Shown: piece by piece, positions 1 to 10,052 of the stretch
Position numbering within the stretch: position 1 is the stretch's first letter
How the letters are laid out: each line of letters opens with the position of its first letter
Origin: Chara braunii
Lineage: Eukaryota; Streptophyta; Charophyceae; Charales; Characeae
Direction of reading: 5' to 3'
Assembly (NCBI GenBank): GCA_003427395.1
Contig: BFEA01000063.1
Span: forward strand, 1,715,645 to 1,744,954
DNA: 29,310 nucleotides
The notes under the pieces: generated by a model
Databases searched by the model: none
What the model was told of the DNA's origin: nothing
What the model saw: only the letters and a program-made list of their open reading frames with translations
Made by a program: the position numbers and the translations under genes

Positions 1-58
<58 letters not shown>
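1..58. repeat. (AG)n microsatellite
   Basis: An uninterrupted AG dinucleotide run opens the window and probably continues to the left of it. Confidence 0.97.
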
Positions 59-60
<2 letters not shown>

Positions 61-121
61 CCTAATCCTAATCAAGCCTTACCCTTACTTGACCTACCCC
101 GTCCCCCGTTCAGGACTCGAA

Positions 122-217
122 TCGGTTCATCACTAAGTGAGAGAAAGACTGATCATTACATGTGTAATTGGCTTACACATGCTCATAGACCTATGGAGGC
201 GACAGGGTCTGATCCGG
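122..217 (+). repeat. Lone diverged monomer of the 91-bp satellite
   Basis: The stretch keeps the order of landmarks of the satellite at 4017-8402: CGGTTCATCACTAAGTGAGA, then AAGACTGA, a CA-rich part, then CTATGGAG and a degenerate end running to CCGG. It is cut at CCGG (214-217), and the array resumes at CCGG 4017-4020. This makes it the left flank of an insertion into the satellite. Confidence 0.7.
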
Positions 218-225
218 TGTCAGGA

Positions 226-249
226 CAGAAACCCCTTTGAGGGTTTCTG
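226..249. other. Perfect 9-bp hairpin
   Basis: CAGAAACCC (226-234) pairs perfectly with GGGTTTCTG (241-249) across the loop CTTTGA. It is the first hairpin of the 218-4016 insertion. Confidence 0.85.
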
Positions 250-564
250 CCCGTTTTTTTTTAGGACAGACACTGTTCGACGTTTTTGTTGGATTGAGAG
301 ATCTTTGTCGGACACTGTCTGCCTCCATTTGATAGGTTGGGAAATTCGACGAGATTGACGTTGCCAAAGTTCATTCAGACCACCCCTATGACTGTGAGAC
401 CTAATTTTTTTTAGAACATGACGTCGTTGACGTGCGACGTCGTTGACGGCTGATCGAAACAGCGGAAGTCGGCAGTATGACTTGCCACCCGTGGTTCCCG
501 ACAAGGCCGCAGGGGTGTGCGGTCGTGGGTAGACTAATGCTAGGCTTATTTTACCTAAAAGATG

Positions 565-588
565 TCGCGCGGCTTAGCAGCCGCGCGA
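565..588. other. Perfect 9-bp GC hairpin
   Basis: TCGCGCGGC (565-573) pairs with GCCGCGCGA (580-588) across the loop TTAGCA. Confidence 0.85.
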
Positions 589-722
589 TTCAGGGCCTAA
601 GTAGGCTAAAAAGAGGGCTGCGCCGGGTATAGAGCCGTGGCACAGGAGGAATAGGAAGTCTGGGCCTGCAAGGCCGCATGCAGGGAAAATGAATGGGGCG
701 AAGTTCTTCTCATAGAAGAGTT

Positions 723-914
723 GCTCTTATCACTATTGTGATAGGAGCTAGCCCAGTAGGTTATGATGTTGGACTTTTGCCCAGCGGATACCGGGATCAA
801 GCCTGGCCACACACAACCTACTGGGCCAGCTCCTTTTGGAGCAGCCCAGTTTTTCTGGTGCGGCCGTTTTTGGCCGTGCGATCGATGAGATCGCGCGGCT
901 GAAAACAGCCGCGC
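723..914. other. Cluster of seven consecutive hairpins
   Basis: Within 192 bases there are these pairings: 723-733 with 738-748 (11 bp, one G-T pair), 744-762 with 815-833 (19-base arms, one mismatch), 829-833 with 838-842, 846-849 with 855-858, 861-865 with 872-876, 878-883 with 889-894, and 893-900 with 907-914 (8 bp, loop GAAAAC). Several overlap or abut, so they cannot all form at once. Loops are mostly T-rich and 4-6 nt long. No ORF explains the stretch. Confidence 0.75.
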
Positions 915-969
915 AGAAATTAGCATGGCCCTGCGCGAGCTTGATACATATAACAAAATAATAATAATA

Positions 970-981
970 GTAATTAAAAAT

Positions 982-1012
<31 letters not shown>
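970..1012 (-). repeat. A-rich AAAT/AAAAT simple repeat
   Basis: This is a run of A-rich tetranucleotides and pentanucleotides. On the minus strand it reads (TTTA)n and directly follows a tRNA B-box-like sequence (1028-1038). The arrangement could be the tail of a SINE-like element, but no complete tRNA head was found. Confidence 0.6.
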
Positions 1013-1055
1013 TGTTGAATCCATATGGATTCGAACTTGGATCTGTACGTCAACA

Positions 1056-1223
1056 GGGTCAAGGACCCATTAGCAAGGAAGATTGGACCGAACGCCTGAA
1101 TCTGGGCGTGTTCGTGGAGAGGATGTCGGGAGTGGAGACTGAACTGCTTTTTTGCATCTCCGCTTAAAACACATCCGGATTCAGGAGCTTAGCCAACCCT
1201 CTTTGCTAGTGGGACCTTGCTCC
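1056..1223. other. Long imperfect foldback (168 nt)
   Basis: The 31-base arm 1056-1086 pairs with 1193-1223 at about 25 of 31 positions. Inner segments continue the stem: 1095-1102 with 1178-1185, 1121-1126 with 1171-1176, and 1132-1138 with 1157-1163 (one G-T pair), leaving a terminal loop near 1139-1156. The size and interrupted pairing resemble a plant-type miRNA precursor or a foldback element. Nothing in the sequence alone shows that it is transcribed. An AGTTCGAATCC box (minus strand, 1028-1038) and an A-rich AAAT/AAAAT repeat (about 970-1012) lie just outside. Confidence 0.6.
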
Positions 1224-1226
1224 AGT

Positions 1227-1400
1227 CGTGGTGGATCCACGAGGTGGCCGTTGGCATAAGCCAACGGCAGGACGAAAAAGAAAAAAAAAAGGAAAAAAAA
1301 AACAACTAAAACTAACTAAAAGTGAAGCGCCAGGTGGCGCTGCGAGAAGCGACTGGGACGTTTTGAGTCCCAGTGCACTCGACGACGCCTGAAACAGGCG
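1227..1400. other. Hairpin series
   Basis: Pairings seen: 1227-1231 with 1237-1241; 1247-1255 with 1260-1268 (9 bp, loop ATAA); 1326-1331 with 1336-1341; 1352-1359 with 1367-1374 (8 bp, loop GTTTTGA); 1386-1391 with 1395-1400 (loop AAA). Between them lies A-rich DNA (about 1275-1318). Confidence 0.75.
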
Positions 1401-1581
1401 ACCGTTTTTTGGCAGCCGAGGTAAGTTTCTTTTCTTTTTTTTCCTTTTCTCTCTTTTTCTAATTTTCTTTTCTTCTTTGTTTTTTTAGATTTTCTTTAGA
1501 TTCGCCCTAGCTTTTTTAGATTTTTTAGATTCTTTAATCTTTTTAGATTTTCTGATTGTTGTCCGTGATTTTCCTGAATGT

Positions 1582-1605
1582 GCCCGTTCGTTTTGACGAA
1601 CGGGC
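1582..1605. other. Perfect 9-bp hairpin, loop TTTTGA
   Basis: GCCCGTTCG (1582-1590) pairs with CGAACGGGC (1597-1605). The loop TTTTGA resembles those at 235-240 and 1360-1366. Confidence 0.85.
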
Positions 1606-1679
1606 TGGACAGACATCTATAGGACTTGCAAAATCGTATGTATCTACTGCTAGAACATGAAAATATGCAACTACGGCAA

Positions 1680-1707
1680 CTACTACTACTACTACTACTA
1701 CTACTAC
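1680..1707. repeat. (CTA)n microsatellite
   Basis: About nine CTA triplets in a row. They create a run of serine in a minus-strand reading frame that should not be taken as a protein. Confidence 0.9.
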
Positions 1708-1809
1708 AAGGGGGAAGAGGGTCTGCCTGGCGGTGAACGGGAGAACGTAGTGGCCGACAGGTAAGTCGCCTTGAATCTCTCCCTCTTTTCCCTGTAGGCC
1801 GACTACTGC

Positions 1810-1869
1810 GCCTGTTCGTTAAACGAACAGGCTGTAGAAAGGACGCATGCACCAGGCGCTGTTTGCGCC
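1810..1869. other. Two adjacent hairpins
   Basis: GCCTGTTCG (1810-1818) pairs with CGAACAGGC (1824-1832), loop TTAAA. GGCGC (1855-1859) pairs with GCGCC (1865-1869). The first stem differs from the 1582 hairpin at few positions yet stays fully paired. Confidence 0.8.
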
Positions 1870-2058
1870 CGGGTACAGGCGCGCAGGGCAAGGGAAAGAG
1901 GGCCCTGTTGAGCTTGACTCTAGTTCGGCTCTGTGAAATGGTTGTTCTCTTCTGGCAACGAGCAGCCTCACAGAGGTAGGAAAAAAAAGGGGAGTCGTGA
2001 ATTTGTTCGCGATGTGGGACCAGATGCAGCAATATAAGCATTTGGAACCTGAGATGAC

Positions 2059-2108
2059 AGCAGACTGTTGAGTCCAACAGTCTGCTTTACCTGGCTCTAT
2101 ACAGCCAG
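2059..2108. other. 12-bp and 6-bp hairpins in tandem
   Basis: AGCAGACTGTTG (2059-2070) pairs perfectly with CAACAGTCTGCT (2075-2086) over the loop AGTC. CTGGCT (2091-2096) then pairs with AGCCAG (2103-2108). Confidence 0.85.
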
Positions 2109-2150
2109 TTGGGGCTGCATCTGGCCGGGGGTGGCGGTCAGATGCATTAC

Positions 2151-2216
2151 CAAGGCCTGGAACTTGGTTCCCCTAGGGGAACATCAAGGTTCTCAGGCCT
2201 TGATCTCGTCTGAGAT
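2151..2216. other. 52-nt near-perfect palindrome plus hairpin
   Basis: CAAGGCCTG (2151-2159) pairs with CAGGCCTTG (2194-2202). Inside it, 2160-2166 pairs with 2185-2192 with one bulge, and GTTCCCC (2167-2173) pairs with GGGGAAC (2176-2182). A further ATCTC/GAGAT hairpin follows at 2203-2216. Confidence 0.8.
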
Positions 2217-2604
2217 TAAGGGCCAGGTCTGACTTTGAGTTTTGGTTGGAGGGCAGAGTAGCTACCCTCAGCCTACGGCCAGCTATAAAACAGCCAGCAG
2301 CCAGCCAGCCAGCATTCATTTATGGTTGGTGCTGCTGACATTCCACTGAGTGAGTCCTGGCTGCTGGAGGGGGAACTGCTGGTGGAGTAGGAGGAGTTGA
2401 GAGGAGTTGCTGCTGGCGAAGGAGGAGGTCTGCAGGAAGGAGTAAGAAGTGGAGTGGAGGCTGCCATAGCCGCCACTTCGTTTGGAGGAGTGTAGGGTAG
2501 ATGCTGCGTGGCTTTTTCAGTGGCGGCATCCATCATTGAGAAGTGTGTAGGGGAGGTGCTGTCCGCTCGGCACGACGGCGGCGGCGCTTTTTGACCGTGA
2601 CGCG

Positions 2605-2760
2605 GTAGCGCTGCCGAATTTTTGCGGCGGCAGCAGTGTTTTCTTTGGGCGGTGAAGCGCTGCCGAGTTTTTGCGGCGGCAGCAGTGTTTTTTTGGACAA
2701 TGACGCGGAAGTGCTGTTGGAATTTTTCGGCGTCAGTTGTGGGTTTCCGCAGTGGTGTGG
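2605..2760. repeat. Imperfect ~50-bp tandem repeat, each unit a hairpin
   Basis: Three diverging units begin near 2608, 2657 and 2709. In the first two, GCTGCCG pairs with CGGCAGC (2610-2616 with 2628-2634; 2659-2665 with 2677-2683). The third unit is degenerate. An open minus-strand frame (2273-2884, 203 residues) runs through this stretch. Its Ala/Lys/Arg-rich and Ser/Pro-rich sequence follows from the repeat composition and is not accepted as a gene. Confidence 0.6.
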
Positions 2761-2884
2761 AAGTGTTGTCTGCATAACGCAGCGGCCAAACTTTGAAAGT
2801 TGTCGAGGGGGTGTACTTTAAGGAGGTGATGACATTGTGTTGTCCGCATATTGCGGCAGTGACGGCTCGACACAGTGGTGGCAT

Positions 2885-3540
2885 AGTGGTGCTGGTCTCA
2901 AGTGGTGACGACGGTGAGACACTGAGGGGATTGTGTTTCAGTGGCCAATCTTTTTAAGGGAGTGGTGTGTATCATTTTTCTGACAGCTTACTGCGGCGAT
3001 CTTCTCACTTGGAGTGTGATTTATACGACTTCCTTGAGTGGGCCGTTTGTTATCTTCAGTTCAGCCTCACTCAAGGTCAGTTAACCTGACTCAGTTCCCT
3101 TCACACCTGTGTGAACCCACACTTGCTTGACCTTGATCTTGAATGTTCATTGAAAAGGTAGAGGAAACGTGTCCATGCGCGTGTGAATGGGAGTCTGACT
3201 TGAGAGTGGGTTTGCATTGTCTTCTTTTTTAATTTGTTTGTTTGTCCGGATGTGCAGGTAGGTAGAAGGGTGGTTGAAAGGCGAGATTAATCATGTCAAT
3301 GGAAATGGGGAACAGGGTGGTTGTCTTCTATCTCTCGTTTGGATGTTTGTGGAAAGAAAGAGAATTCAGTTGACGACGCGAAAATAAACGATCACACAAA
3401 GAAGGAGAAACTCAATTGGACACAAACTTATTCCCTAAGGTTATCCATTCTTTCCTGAATGACCATCTTCGCCTATACCCATCCGTTTGAATGAACTTTC
3501 TCTTTCAAGACTTTTTCCGTCTAAGTTGTCCTTGACGTTA
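2885..3540. other. Non-coding stretch, no feature recognised
   Basis: No ORF of note, no tRNA-like box and few hairpins are seen here. It is part of the 218-4016 insertion. Confidence 0.5.
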
Positions 3541-3586
3541 GGCGACAAGGGATTGGTTGTCTGCCGTGACGGACGTTTTTCCTTTT

Positions 3587-3810
3587 CCTAGGAGGCATCT
3601 GAGGCGGGGGTTCGATGTCGATGCCTTAGGGGCCGGCCCAGTTATCGACTCGGAGTGGACTGCACTGCGGGGGGATGATACCATGGTGTTGTGGTGGAGC
3701 CAGCCCGACTTATGAGATCTGAGGTATTCTCGGGCGAGGACGAGGTGGCCGTCTTAGGGCCACTTGTGCATGGAGAGTTGAGCCCCTAAGGGTGGTGACA
3801 GCCCCTTAGG
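3587..3810. other. Hairpin series near the right end of the insertion
   Basis: 3587-3599 pairs with 3620-3630 (one bulge); a GGGCCGGCCC palindrome lies near 3630-3640; GTGGCC (3745-3750) pairs with GGCCAC (3758-3763); CCTAAGGG (3785-3792) pairs with CCCTTAGG (3803-3810). Confidence 0.7.
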
Positions 3811-4016
3811 AAAGGTAAGTTGTGCCCCGCGGGAACCTATCCTGTCGTAGGGGACCGTGGGATGTACAGCTGGCGCACTCGGCCGGAGCGGCGAAGGGTC
3901 GACGCGGGTTACCGTGTCGTCCCCGAGTTGTCTCTAAAAAGTTAAAAGCATAAGTTTTCTCCTGCGTGACGCGGCCGGGAGGGCCCTCGCTCCCGCGGGG
4001 GCCAATGCGCTCGACA

Positions 4017-5345
4017 CCGGTACATCATCAAGTGAGAGAGAGAGACTGAATCAGCACAAGTGTGATTGTCCTACACATACACACAGAGCTATGGAAGCAA
4101 CAAATTTAAACCGGCTCATCATCAAGTGGAGAAAAGACTGAACAACACAAGTTAGACTACAACATACACATGTGGGAAGCCATGGAATCAATTAGGAAAA
4201 ATCGGCAGATCACTAAGTGAGAGATGGACTAAATAGCACAAGGGTGACTACAACATACACAGGTGGGAAGCCATAGAAGCAACTAGGAAGAACCGGCACC
4301 TCACCACGTGGAGAAAAGAATGAAAACTTCACAGGCTAGACTACAACATACATACAACTAGGAAGAACCAGCACATTACCAAGTGAGAGAAGGATTGTGA
4401 CTACAACATACATATGTGGGAAGTCATGAAAGCAACTAGGAAGAACTGGCACATCACCAGGTGGAGAAAAGACTGAACTCCTCAAGTTAGACTATTGCAC
4501 ACACATGTTTGAAGGTATGGGAACAACTAGGAAGAACCGACACAACACCAAGTCAAGCAAAGACTGAACTTGCACAATGGAATTTACAGCACACACACAT
4601 ATGAGTTATGGAGCAACTAGGAAGGAACCGTTACATCACCAAGTGAGATGAAGACTAAGCTTGCACAAGTGAAAGTGCAGCGGACACACATGTGAGCTAT
4701 GGAGCAACTAGGAAGGAGCCGACACATCACCAAGTGAGGAAAGACTGAACTTGCACAAGTGGGGGTGCAGCATACACACACACGAGCTATGGAGTAACTA
4801 GGAAAGAACCGGTACATCACCAAGTGCGAGAAAGACTCAACTGACACAAGTGAGACTGCAACATATACACATGTGAGCTATGGAGCAATTAGGAAGAAAC
4901 CTGCACATCACCAAGTGAGAGAAAGACTAAGCTGGCCCCAATGAGACTACAACACACACACATATGAGGTATGGAGCAACTAGGAAGGAACCGGTACATC
5001 ACCAAGTGGGAGAAAGACTGAACTTGCACCAATGAGACTACAACACACACACATATGAGCTATGGAGCAACTAGGAGAGTACCGTCGCATCACCAAGTGA
5101 GGAAAAACTGAACTTGCACCAGTGAGAGTGCAACATACACACATATGAGCTATGGAGCAACTAGGAAAGTACAGCCACATCACCAAGTGAGGAAATACTG
5201 AACTTGCACAAGTGAAGGTGCAGCATACACATATGTGAGCTATGGAGCAACTAGGAAAGTACCGCCACATCACCAAGTGAGGAAAAACTGAACTTGCACA
5301 AGTGAAGGTGCAACGTACACATATGTGATGGAGCAACTAGGAAAG
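4017..5345. repeat. 91-bp satellite array, block 1
   Basis: Tandem monomers of about 90-92 bp with landmarks ACCGGTACATCACCAAGTGA, AAGACTGAACT, a CA-rich part, then GAGCTATGGAGCAACTAGGA. The left units (4017-4560) are more diverged than the right ones, as expected at an array edge. Because many monomers are 90 bp, a minus-strand frame stays open across several of them and reads as a Cys-rich 30-residue repeat. This is a by-product of the period. Confidence 0.95.
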
Positions 5346-6318
5346 TGAAATCAGACTCACTTTCTTTCCACTTCGCACACATGCAAACAAATGGAGATTC
5401 ACACTGACGCAGGGCGCCCACTCAAAGCTTAGAGATATGGAAATGAAAAACGCAGTTCAGCTGCAAGTTCTCTTCCACAGGCTATGGCGCATCAGCGCCG
5501 GAACATCCCAACCGTGGTCACTGTGTCCAACCCCACTTTTCACACACTCACTTTGGATCACCCTGAATACCACCACACACATACATTATGTCTAACTTCC
5601 TCCTACAGCGGCTATGGCCGCACTACCACTACTAACTATGGCTATGATCTCCCTTCAGCCCACTTCGTCTTCGGGCAACCTGCAGACCACCTTCGTAGAA
5701 GACGTTGTAGCGGGACTTCCGCACGACTTATGCAACGAATGAATGAAGGGTTGGGCGTTGCCTCTTGATTTATACTTTTCTAACTCGTTGGTCTGCCCCT
5801 TTCCCAGGCCCTTGGTGCACACAATCCCACACGGTACTTGCTTGACTGGACTCTGACTGACTGGGACCGGTGCCGCTTACTGCATGGGTTTGCACTGCCA
5901 ACTCGATGTAGTTGCACTGTCGACGTAACGCAGTTGGCTCACCACTTGCCCACTTGCCTCTGACTAAAGGCCCACCACTTCGCATCTGACTCAACATGAG
6001 ACACTTCAAAAGGCCACTTCCTGACCTTCCGGAAGGCTGTGGACTTGGCCTTTCGGGTACTATAGTAGCTACGACCTTGACCTTTCAGAACATCTACAAC
6101 CACGACCTCTACAGAGTTGTGACTCGTAATCGACACACCTACAGATCAAACCCCTACCGCTACGCAAACCTACGACAGATGACAAACAACTATCAAAACA
6201 CAGATCACGGGTTCAAACACTCGAGGGTCGACTCAATACTGTACACGGGCAAAGTGAGGTTTGGGGATCGAACTCTAGGGCCCGCATTTGTGACTGCAGA
6301 AAGGTGAAAACCGTTTCA
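5346..6318. mobile_element. 973-bp insertion in the satellite, TSD AAAG
   Basis: The satellite is interrupted exactly between ...CTAGGAAAG and AACCGGTACATC. The inserted segment starts TGAAATCAG and ends CCGTTTCA, giving TGAAA/TTTCA inverted ends of TG...CA form. It is flanked by AAAG on both sides (5342-5345 and 6319-6322). Removing the insert and one AAAG restores a normal monomer. The interior has two short plus-strand ORFs (5484-5768 and 5996-6307) of unknown meaning, a CCTTCCGGAAGG palindrome (6026-6037), and a GCGGC/GCCGC hairpin (5608-5621). A solo LTR is the simplest reading. A small non-autonomous element is the alternative. Confidence 0.65.
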
Positions 6319-6322
6319 AAAG

Positions 6323-8402
6323 AACCGGTACATCACCAAGTGAGAGAAAGACCGAACTGGCACCAATGAGACTACAACACACACACATATGAGCTATGGA
6401 GCAACTAGGAAGGAACCGGTACATCGTCAAGTGGGATAAAGACTGAACTTGCACCAATGAGACTACAACACACATACATATGAGTTATGGAGCAACTAGG
6501 GGAGTACCGCCACATCACCAAGTGAGGAAAGACTGAACTTGCACAAGTGAGGGTGCATCATACACATATGTGAGCTATGGAGCAACTAGGAAAGAGCTGG
6601 TACATCACCAAGCGAGAGAAAGACTGAACTGGCACCAATGAGACTACAACACACACACATATGAGCTATGAAGCAACTAGAAAGAAACCGGCACATCACC
6701 AAGTGAGGAAAGACTGAGCTTGCATAAGTGAGAGTGTAGCATACATACATGTGAGCTATGGAGCAACTAGGAAAGAAAACGGTACATCACCAAGTGAGAG
6801 AAAGACTTAACTGGCACCAATGAGACTTCAGCACACACACACATATGAGCTATGGAGCAACTAGGAAGAAAATGACACATCACCAAGTGAGAGAGAGACT
6901 GAACTGGTACCAATGATACTACAACACACACACATATGAGCTATGGAGCAACTAGGAAAGAAACGGTAGATCACCAAGTGAGAGAAAGATTGAACTAGCA
7001 CCAATGAGACTTCAACACACACACATATGAGCTACAGAGCAACTAGGAAGGCACCGCTACATCACGAAGTGAGAGAAAGACTCAACTTGGACAAATGAAT
7101 CTACAGCATACACATACAAGAGCTATAGAGCAACTAGGAAGGAACCAGTACATCACCAAGTGAGAGAAAGACTGAATTGGCATAAGTGAGAGTGCAACAT
7201 ACACACATGTGAGCTATGGAGCAACTAGGAGGAAACCGGCACATCACCAAGTGAGAGACAGACTAAACTTGCACCAATCAGACTACAACGCACACACATA
7301 TGAGCTACGGAGCAACTAAGGGAGTACCGCCACATCACCAAGTGAGGAAAGACTGCACTTGCACAAGTGAGGGTGCAACATACACATATGTGAGCTATGG
7401 AGCAACTAGGAAAGAACCGGTACCCCACCAAGTGAGAGAAAGACTGAACTGGCACCAATGAGACTACAACACACACACATATGAGTTATGGAGCAACTAG
7501 GAAGAAACCGACACATCACCGACTGAACTTGCACAAGTGAGAGTGCAACATACATACATGTGAGCTATGGAGCAACTAGGAAAAAAACCGATACATCACC
7601 AAGTGAGAGTAAGACTGAACTGGGACAAGTGAGAGTGCAGCATACACACATGTGAGCTATGGAGCAACTAGGAGGAAACCGGAACATCACCAAGTGAGAG
7701 AAAGACTGAACTTGCGTCAATGAGACTACAACACACACACATATGAGCTATGGAGCAACTAGGAAGAAACCGACACATCACCAAGTAAGGAAAGACTGAA
7801 CTTGCACAAGTGAGAGTGCAACATATATACATGTGAGCTACGGAGCAACTAGGAAAGAACCGGTACATCACCAAGTGAGAGAACAACTAAACTGGCACCA
7901 ATGAGACTTCAGCACACACACATATACGCTATGCAGCAACTAGGAAGGCACCGCCACATCACCAAGTGAGAGAAAGGCTGAACTTGGACAAATGAATCTA
8001 CATCATACAAGGAACCGGTACATCACCAAGTGAGAGAAAGACTGAACTTGGATAAATGAATCTCCAACATACACATACATGAGCTATGGAGCAACTAGGA
8101 AGGAACCAGTACATCACCAAGTGAGAGAAAAACTGAACTGACACAAGTGAGAGTGCAACATACACACATGTGAGCTATGGAGTAACTAGGAAGAAACCGA
8201 CACATCACCAAGTGAGAGAAAGACTGAACTTGCACCAATGAGACTACAACACACAAGCATATGAGCTATGGAGCAACTAGGAAAGCACCACCATATTACC
8301 AAGTGAGGAAAGACTGAACTTGCATAAGTGAGAGTGCAACATACACACATGTAAGCCATGGAGCAACTAGGAAGGAACCGGTACATCACCAAGTGGGAAA
8401 AA
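6323..8402. repeat. 91-bp satellite array, block 2, with higher-order order
   Basis: About 22 monomers in head-to-tail order. At least three monomer types recur, told apart by CACCAATGAGACTAC, CACAAGTGAGAGTGC and GGACAAATGAATCTAC. The succession AAGGCACCGC...GGACAAATGAATCT...GGAACCAGTACATC occurs near 7045-7155 and again near 7945-8110, about 0.9 kb apart. One truncated monomer lies near 8005. Confidence 0.95.
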
Positions 8403-8800
8403 AAAGAGTTAGATGCGAGTGAGACTTGCTCAAACACCTACATAGCACTCATGGAAGCATCCAACATTGAATCAGATCATCACAAGGTGGAGAAAATGAA
8501 CAATGTGGGAGGCTAGGATCACCAAAGTGCCTCCATGAGTGAAGACCGAAGTAACGATTTACCCCCAAGTGGGGGGAGAGATACATCTTAAGGTGAGAGT
8601 GAGTAAATCTCTCCCTCAAGCCAGGAATGTCATAGCCCAAAGTGGCGATTTGCCAGGTACTGAAGGAAATGACTATCATGGAGACACCACTAATAGAGGA
8701 GCTATTTTTCTATCTCTTCCCTGAAGAAGAAGTAGAAGATGATGAGAAAGAAGGAGAGAGGGAGGAGGAGGATGAAGAGGAAATAATAAAGAAGAAAAGG
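8403..8800. other. Array edge and purine-rich DNA
   Basis: Degenerate satellite remnants are readable to about 8500 (CATCACAAGGTGGAGAAAA). Purine-rich sequence follows and grades into the GAA repeat. No gene is recognised. Confidence 0.5.
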
Positions 8801-8897
8801 GGAGAAGAAGAAGAAGAAGAAGAAGAAGAAGAAGAAGAAGGAGAAGAAGAAGGGGAAGAAGAAGAAGAAGAAGAAGAAGAAGAAGAAGAAGAAGAGG
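8801..8897. repeat. (GAA)n tract
   Basis: Nearly pure GAA triplets with a few GGA interruptions, preceded by some 80 bases of purine-rich sequence. Long GAA/TTC tracts can adopt triplex structures. Long Glu, Leu, Phe and Ser runs in the various frames are artefacts of this tract. Confidence 0.95.
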
Positions 8898-9480
8898 GAG
8901 TTTCTCCTCCTTGTTCCCACTCACCTCCCCTTTCTTTTCTTGGTGTTGAAAACCTGTTTTGATGAAGCTCCTTCCTCCTTTGCACAAGTCTCACTTAGCT
9001 ATGGCTCTCTTCTTCCTCAAGCCCCCTCTCTCCTTCCCCTTCCGGCCTACTCCTGGCTATGGCAAGCTCTAACTATCAAGGCTATGGAGTCCTCCCCTCT
9101 AGGAGGGCTGATTGGGTTCCTTCAAGCCTCTCTCTCTCTCCCACAGCCTGGGGGCTATGGCGGACCACCTCCTTGGGCCACTACCACTCACACTAGCTCC
9201 TATGGCTGCCTCTACTAGCCCACAACCTCCTCCAAGTCTCCCGACTGGGAGCAGTTCCCCTCCTCTCACTCCAACTAAGTAAAGTGCTCCTATGAGCTCA
9301 ATTGGGCATCATGGGCACTCCTCATGCAAATGTGAGTGTGGCAGACTGCTCCCTCAGCTTATGTAGGCTGAAACTGGTGTACCGGTCAGCCCATAAACCT
9401 CCCCATATGCCTCCAAGTGAACCGAGGTACCCCCAAGGCCAAATTCCATCAGTAGGCCTCTCCGGGGACACCGGGACCTC
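8898..9480. other. CT-rich stretch with repeated GGCTATGG
   Basis: Pyrimidine-rich plus strand with three exact GGCTATGG octamers (9055, 9080, 9153) and close variants (8998, 9199). The 92-residue plus-strand ORF at 8940-9218 has no recognisable domain. Acceptor-like pyrimidine-AG strings occur (CTCTCTCCCACAG near 9135-9147), but no exon could be assigned. Confidence 0.4.
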
Positions 9481-9497
9481 ATTTTGGCCAAGTACAT

Positions 9498-9530
9498 GCA
9501 GTCCGAGTGGTTGGTACCAACTCGGACTGC
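9498..9530. other. 11-bp hairpin, founder-like member of a stem-varying family
   Basis: GCAGTCCGAGT (9498-9508) pairs with ACTCGGACTGC (9520-9530). The loop contains TTGGTACCAA. Related hairpins are at 10331-10357, 11033-11056, 11190-11224 and 11579-11602. Confidence 0.8.
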
Positions 9531-10052
9531 CTCTTGGCCTCCTCAAGTCTCTTTTCCTTTTCTCAAATGCTGCCCCCTTGAGTTCAAATGCCCAAGGGGC
9601 AGCCTCACTTGAAAGTAAAAAGGCCTTATGGACCTTTTCTCACTTTTTGTTTTTCCTATCCCATTTTGGGTAGGCCAAGATATCTTCCCACATCTCGGAG
9701 CAATCTCAACCTTGGATCTGGCTGAGATCCAAGACCAGCATCATTCCGAGCTACCCCCAAGTGATCCTTGCTTCAATTTTGAGCCCCCATGCTCACTTTT
9801 TCAGTTTTTGGTGCATCTGGCCTTCTTTTTGGGCCAAATGCACAATTTCGATTTTTTAGTTCTTTTGTTTCTTTTCATTTTGGGTTGCCAACTCATTCTG
9901 GAGTTGGTCGTTTGAGCTGGGCCTCACAAAGAACGACCATATGCTCTCAACCATGAGATCTAGTCTCAGATCCATGGCTCACCAAAACAAAAAACGGCTA
10001 ACTCCTTTTTGCTTTTTCACTCATTTTTGCCCTTTAAAATTCAGATATTGCT

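Larger units (their letters stand above)
218..4016. mobile_element. Hairpin-rich 3.8-kb insertion in the satellite
   Basis: The segment begins TGTCAGGAC and ends GCTCGACA, so its ends are TG...CA with a TGTC/GACA inverted terminus. It lies between two CCGG copies (214-217 and 4017-4020), both at the ACCGGTACATC point of a satellite monomer. It has no convincing ORF, no PBS-like site after an LTR end, and no long direct repeats at its ends. The interior is dominated by short perfect hairpins. TG...CA ends with a 4-bp duplication would suit an LTR-type integrase product, for example a very long solo LTR or a non-autonomous element. The class is not proven, and CCGG is palindromic and part of the monomer, so the target duplication is only moderate evidence. 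Confidence 0.4.

Noticed and set aside
970-1195. SINE on the minus strand (A box 1185-1195, B box 1028-1038, TTTA tail)
   Set aside because: The boxes are about 150 bases apart, no tRNA fold was found between them, and the long foldback explains the segment better.
1496-2077. 193-codon minus-strand ORF with a serine run
   Set aside because: The serine run is the CTA microsatellite, and several perfect hairpins fall within it.
2273-2884. 203-codon minus-strand ORF
   Set aside because: It spans a hairpin tandem repeat; overlapping frames on both strands are also open and the product is low in complexity.
4617-8437. Repeated Cys-rich minus-strand ORFs (SCSIAHMCVCC-type) in the satellite
   Set aside because: They follow from monomers of 90 bp keeping one frame open. 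Monomers of 91-92 bp break it at random and there is no start or promoter context.
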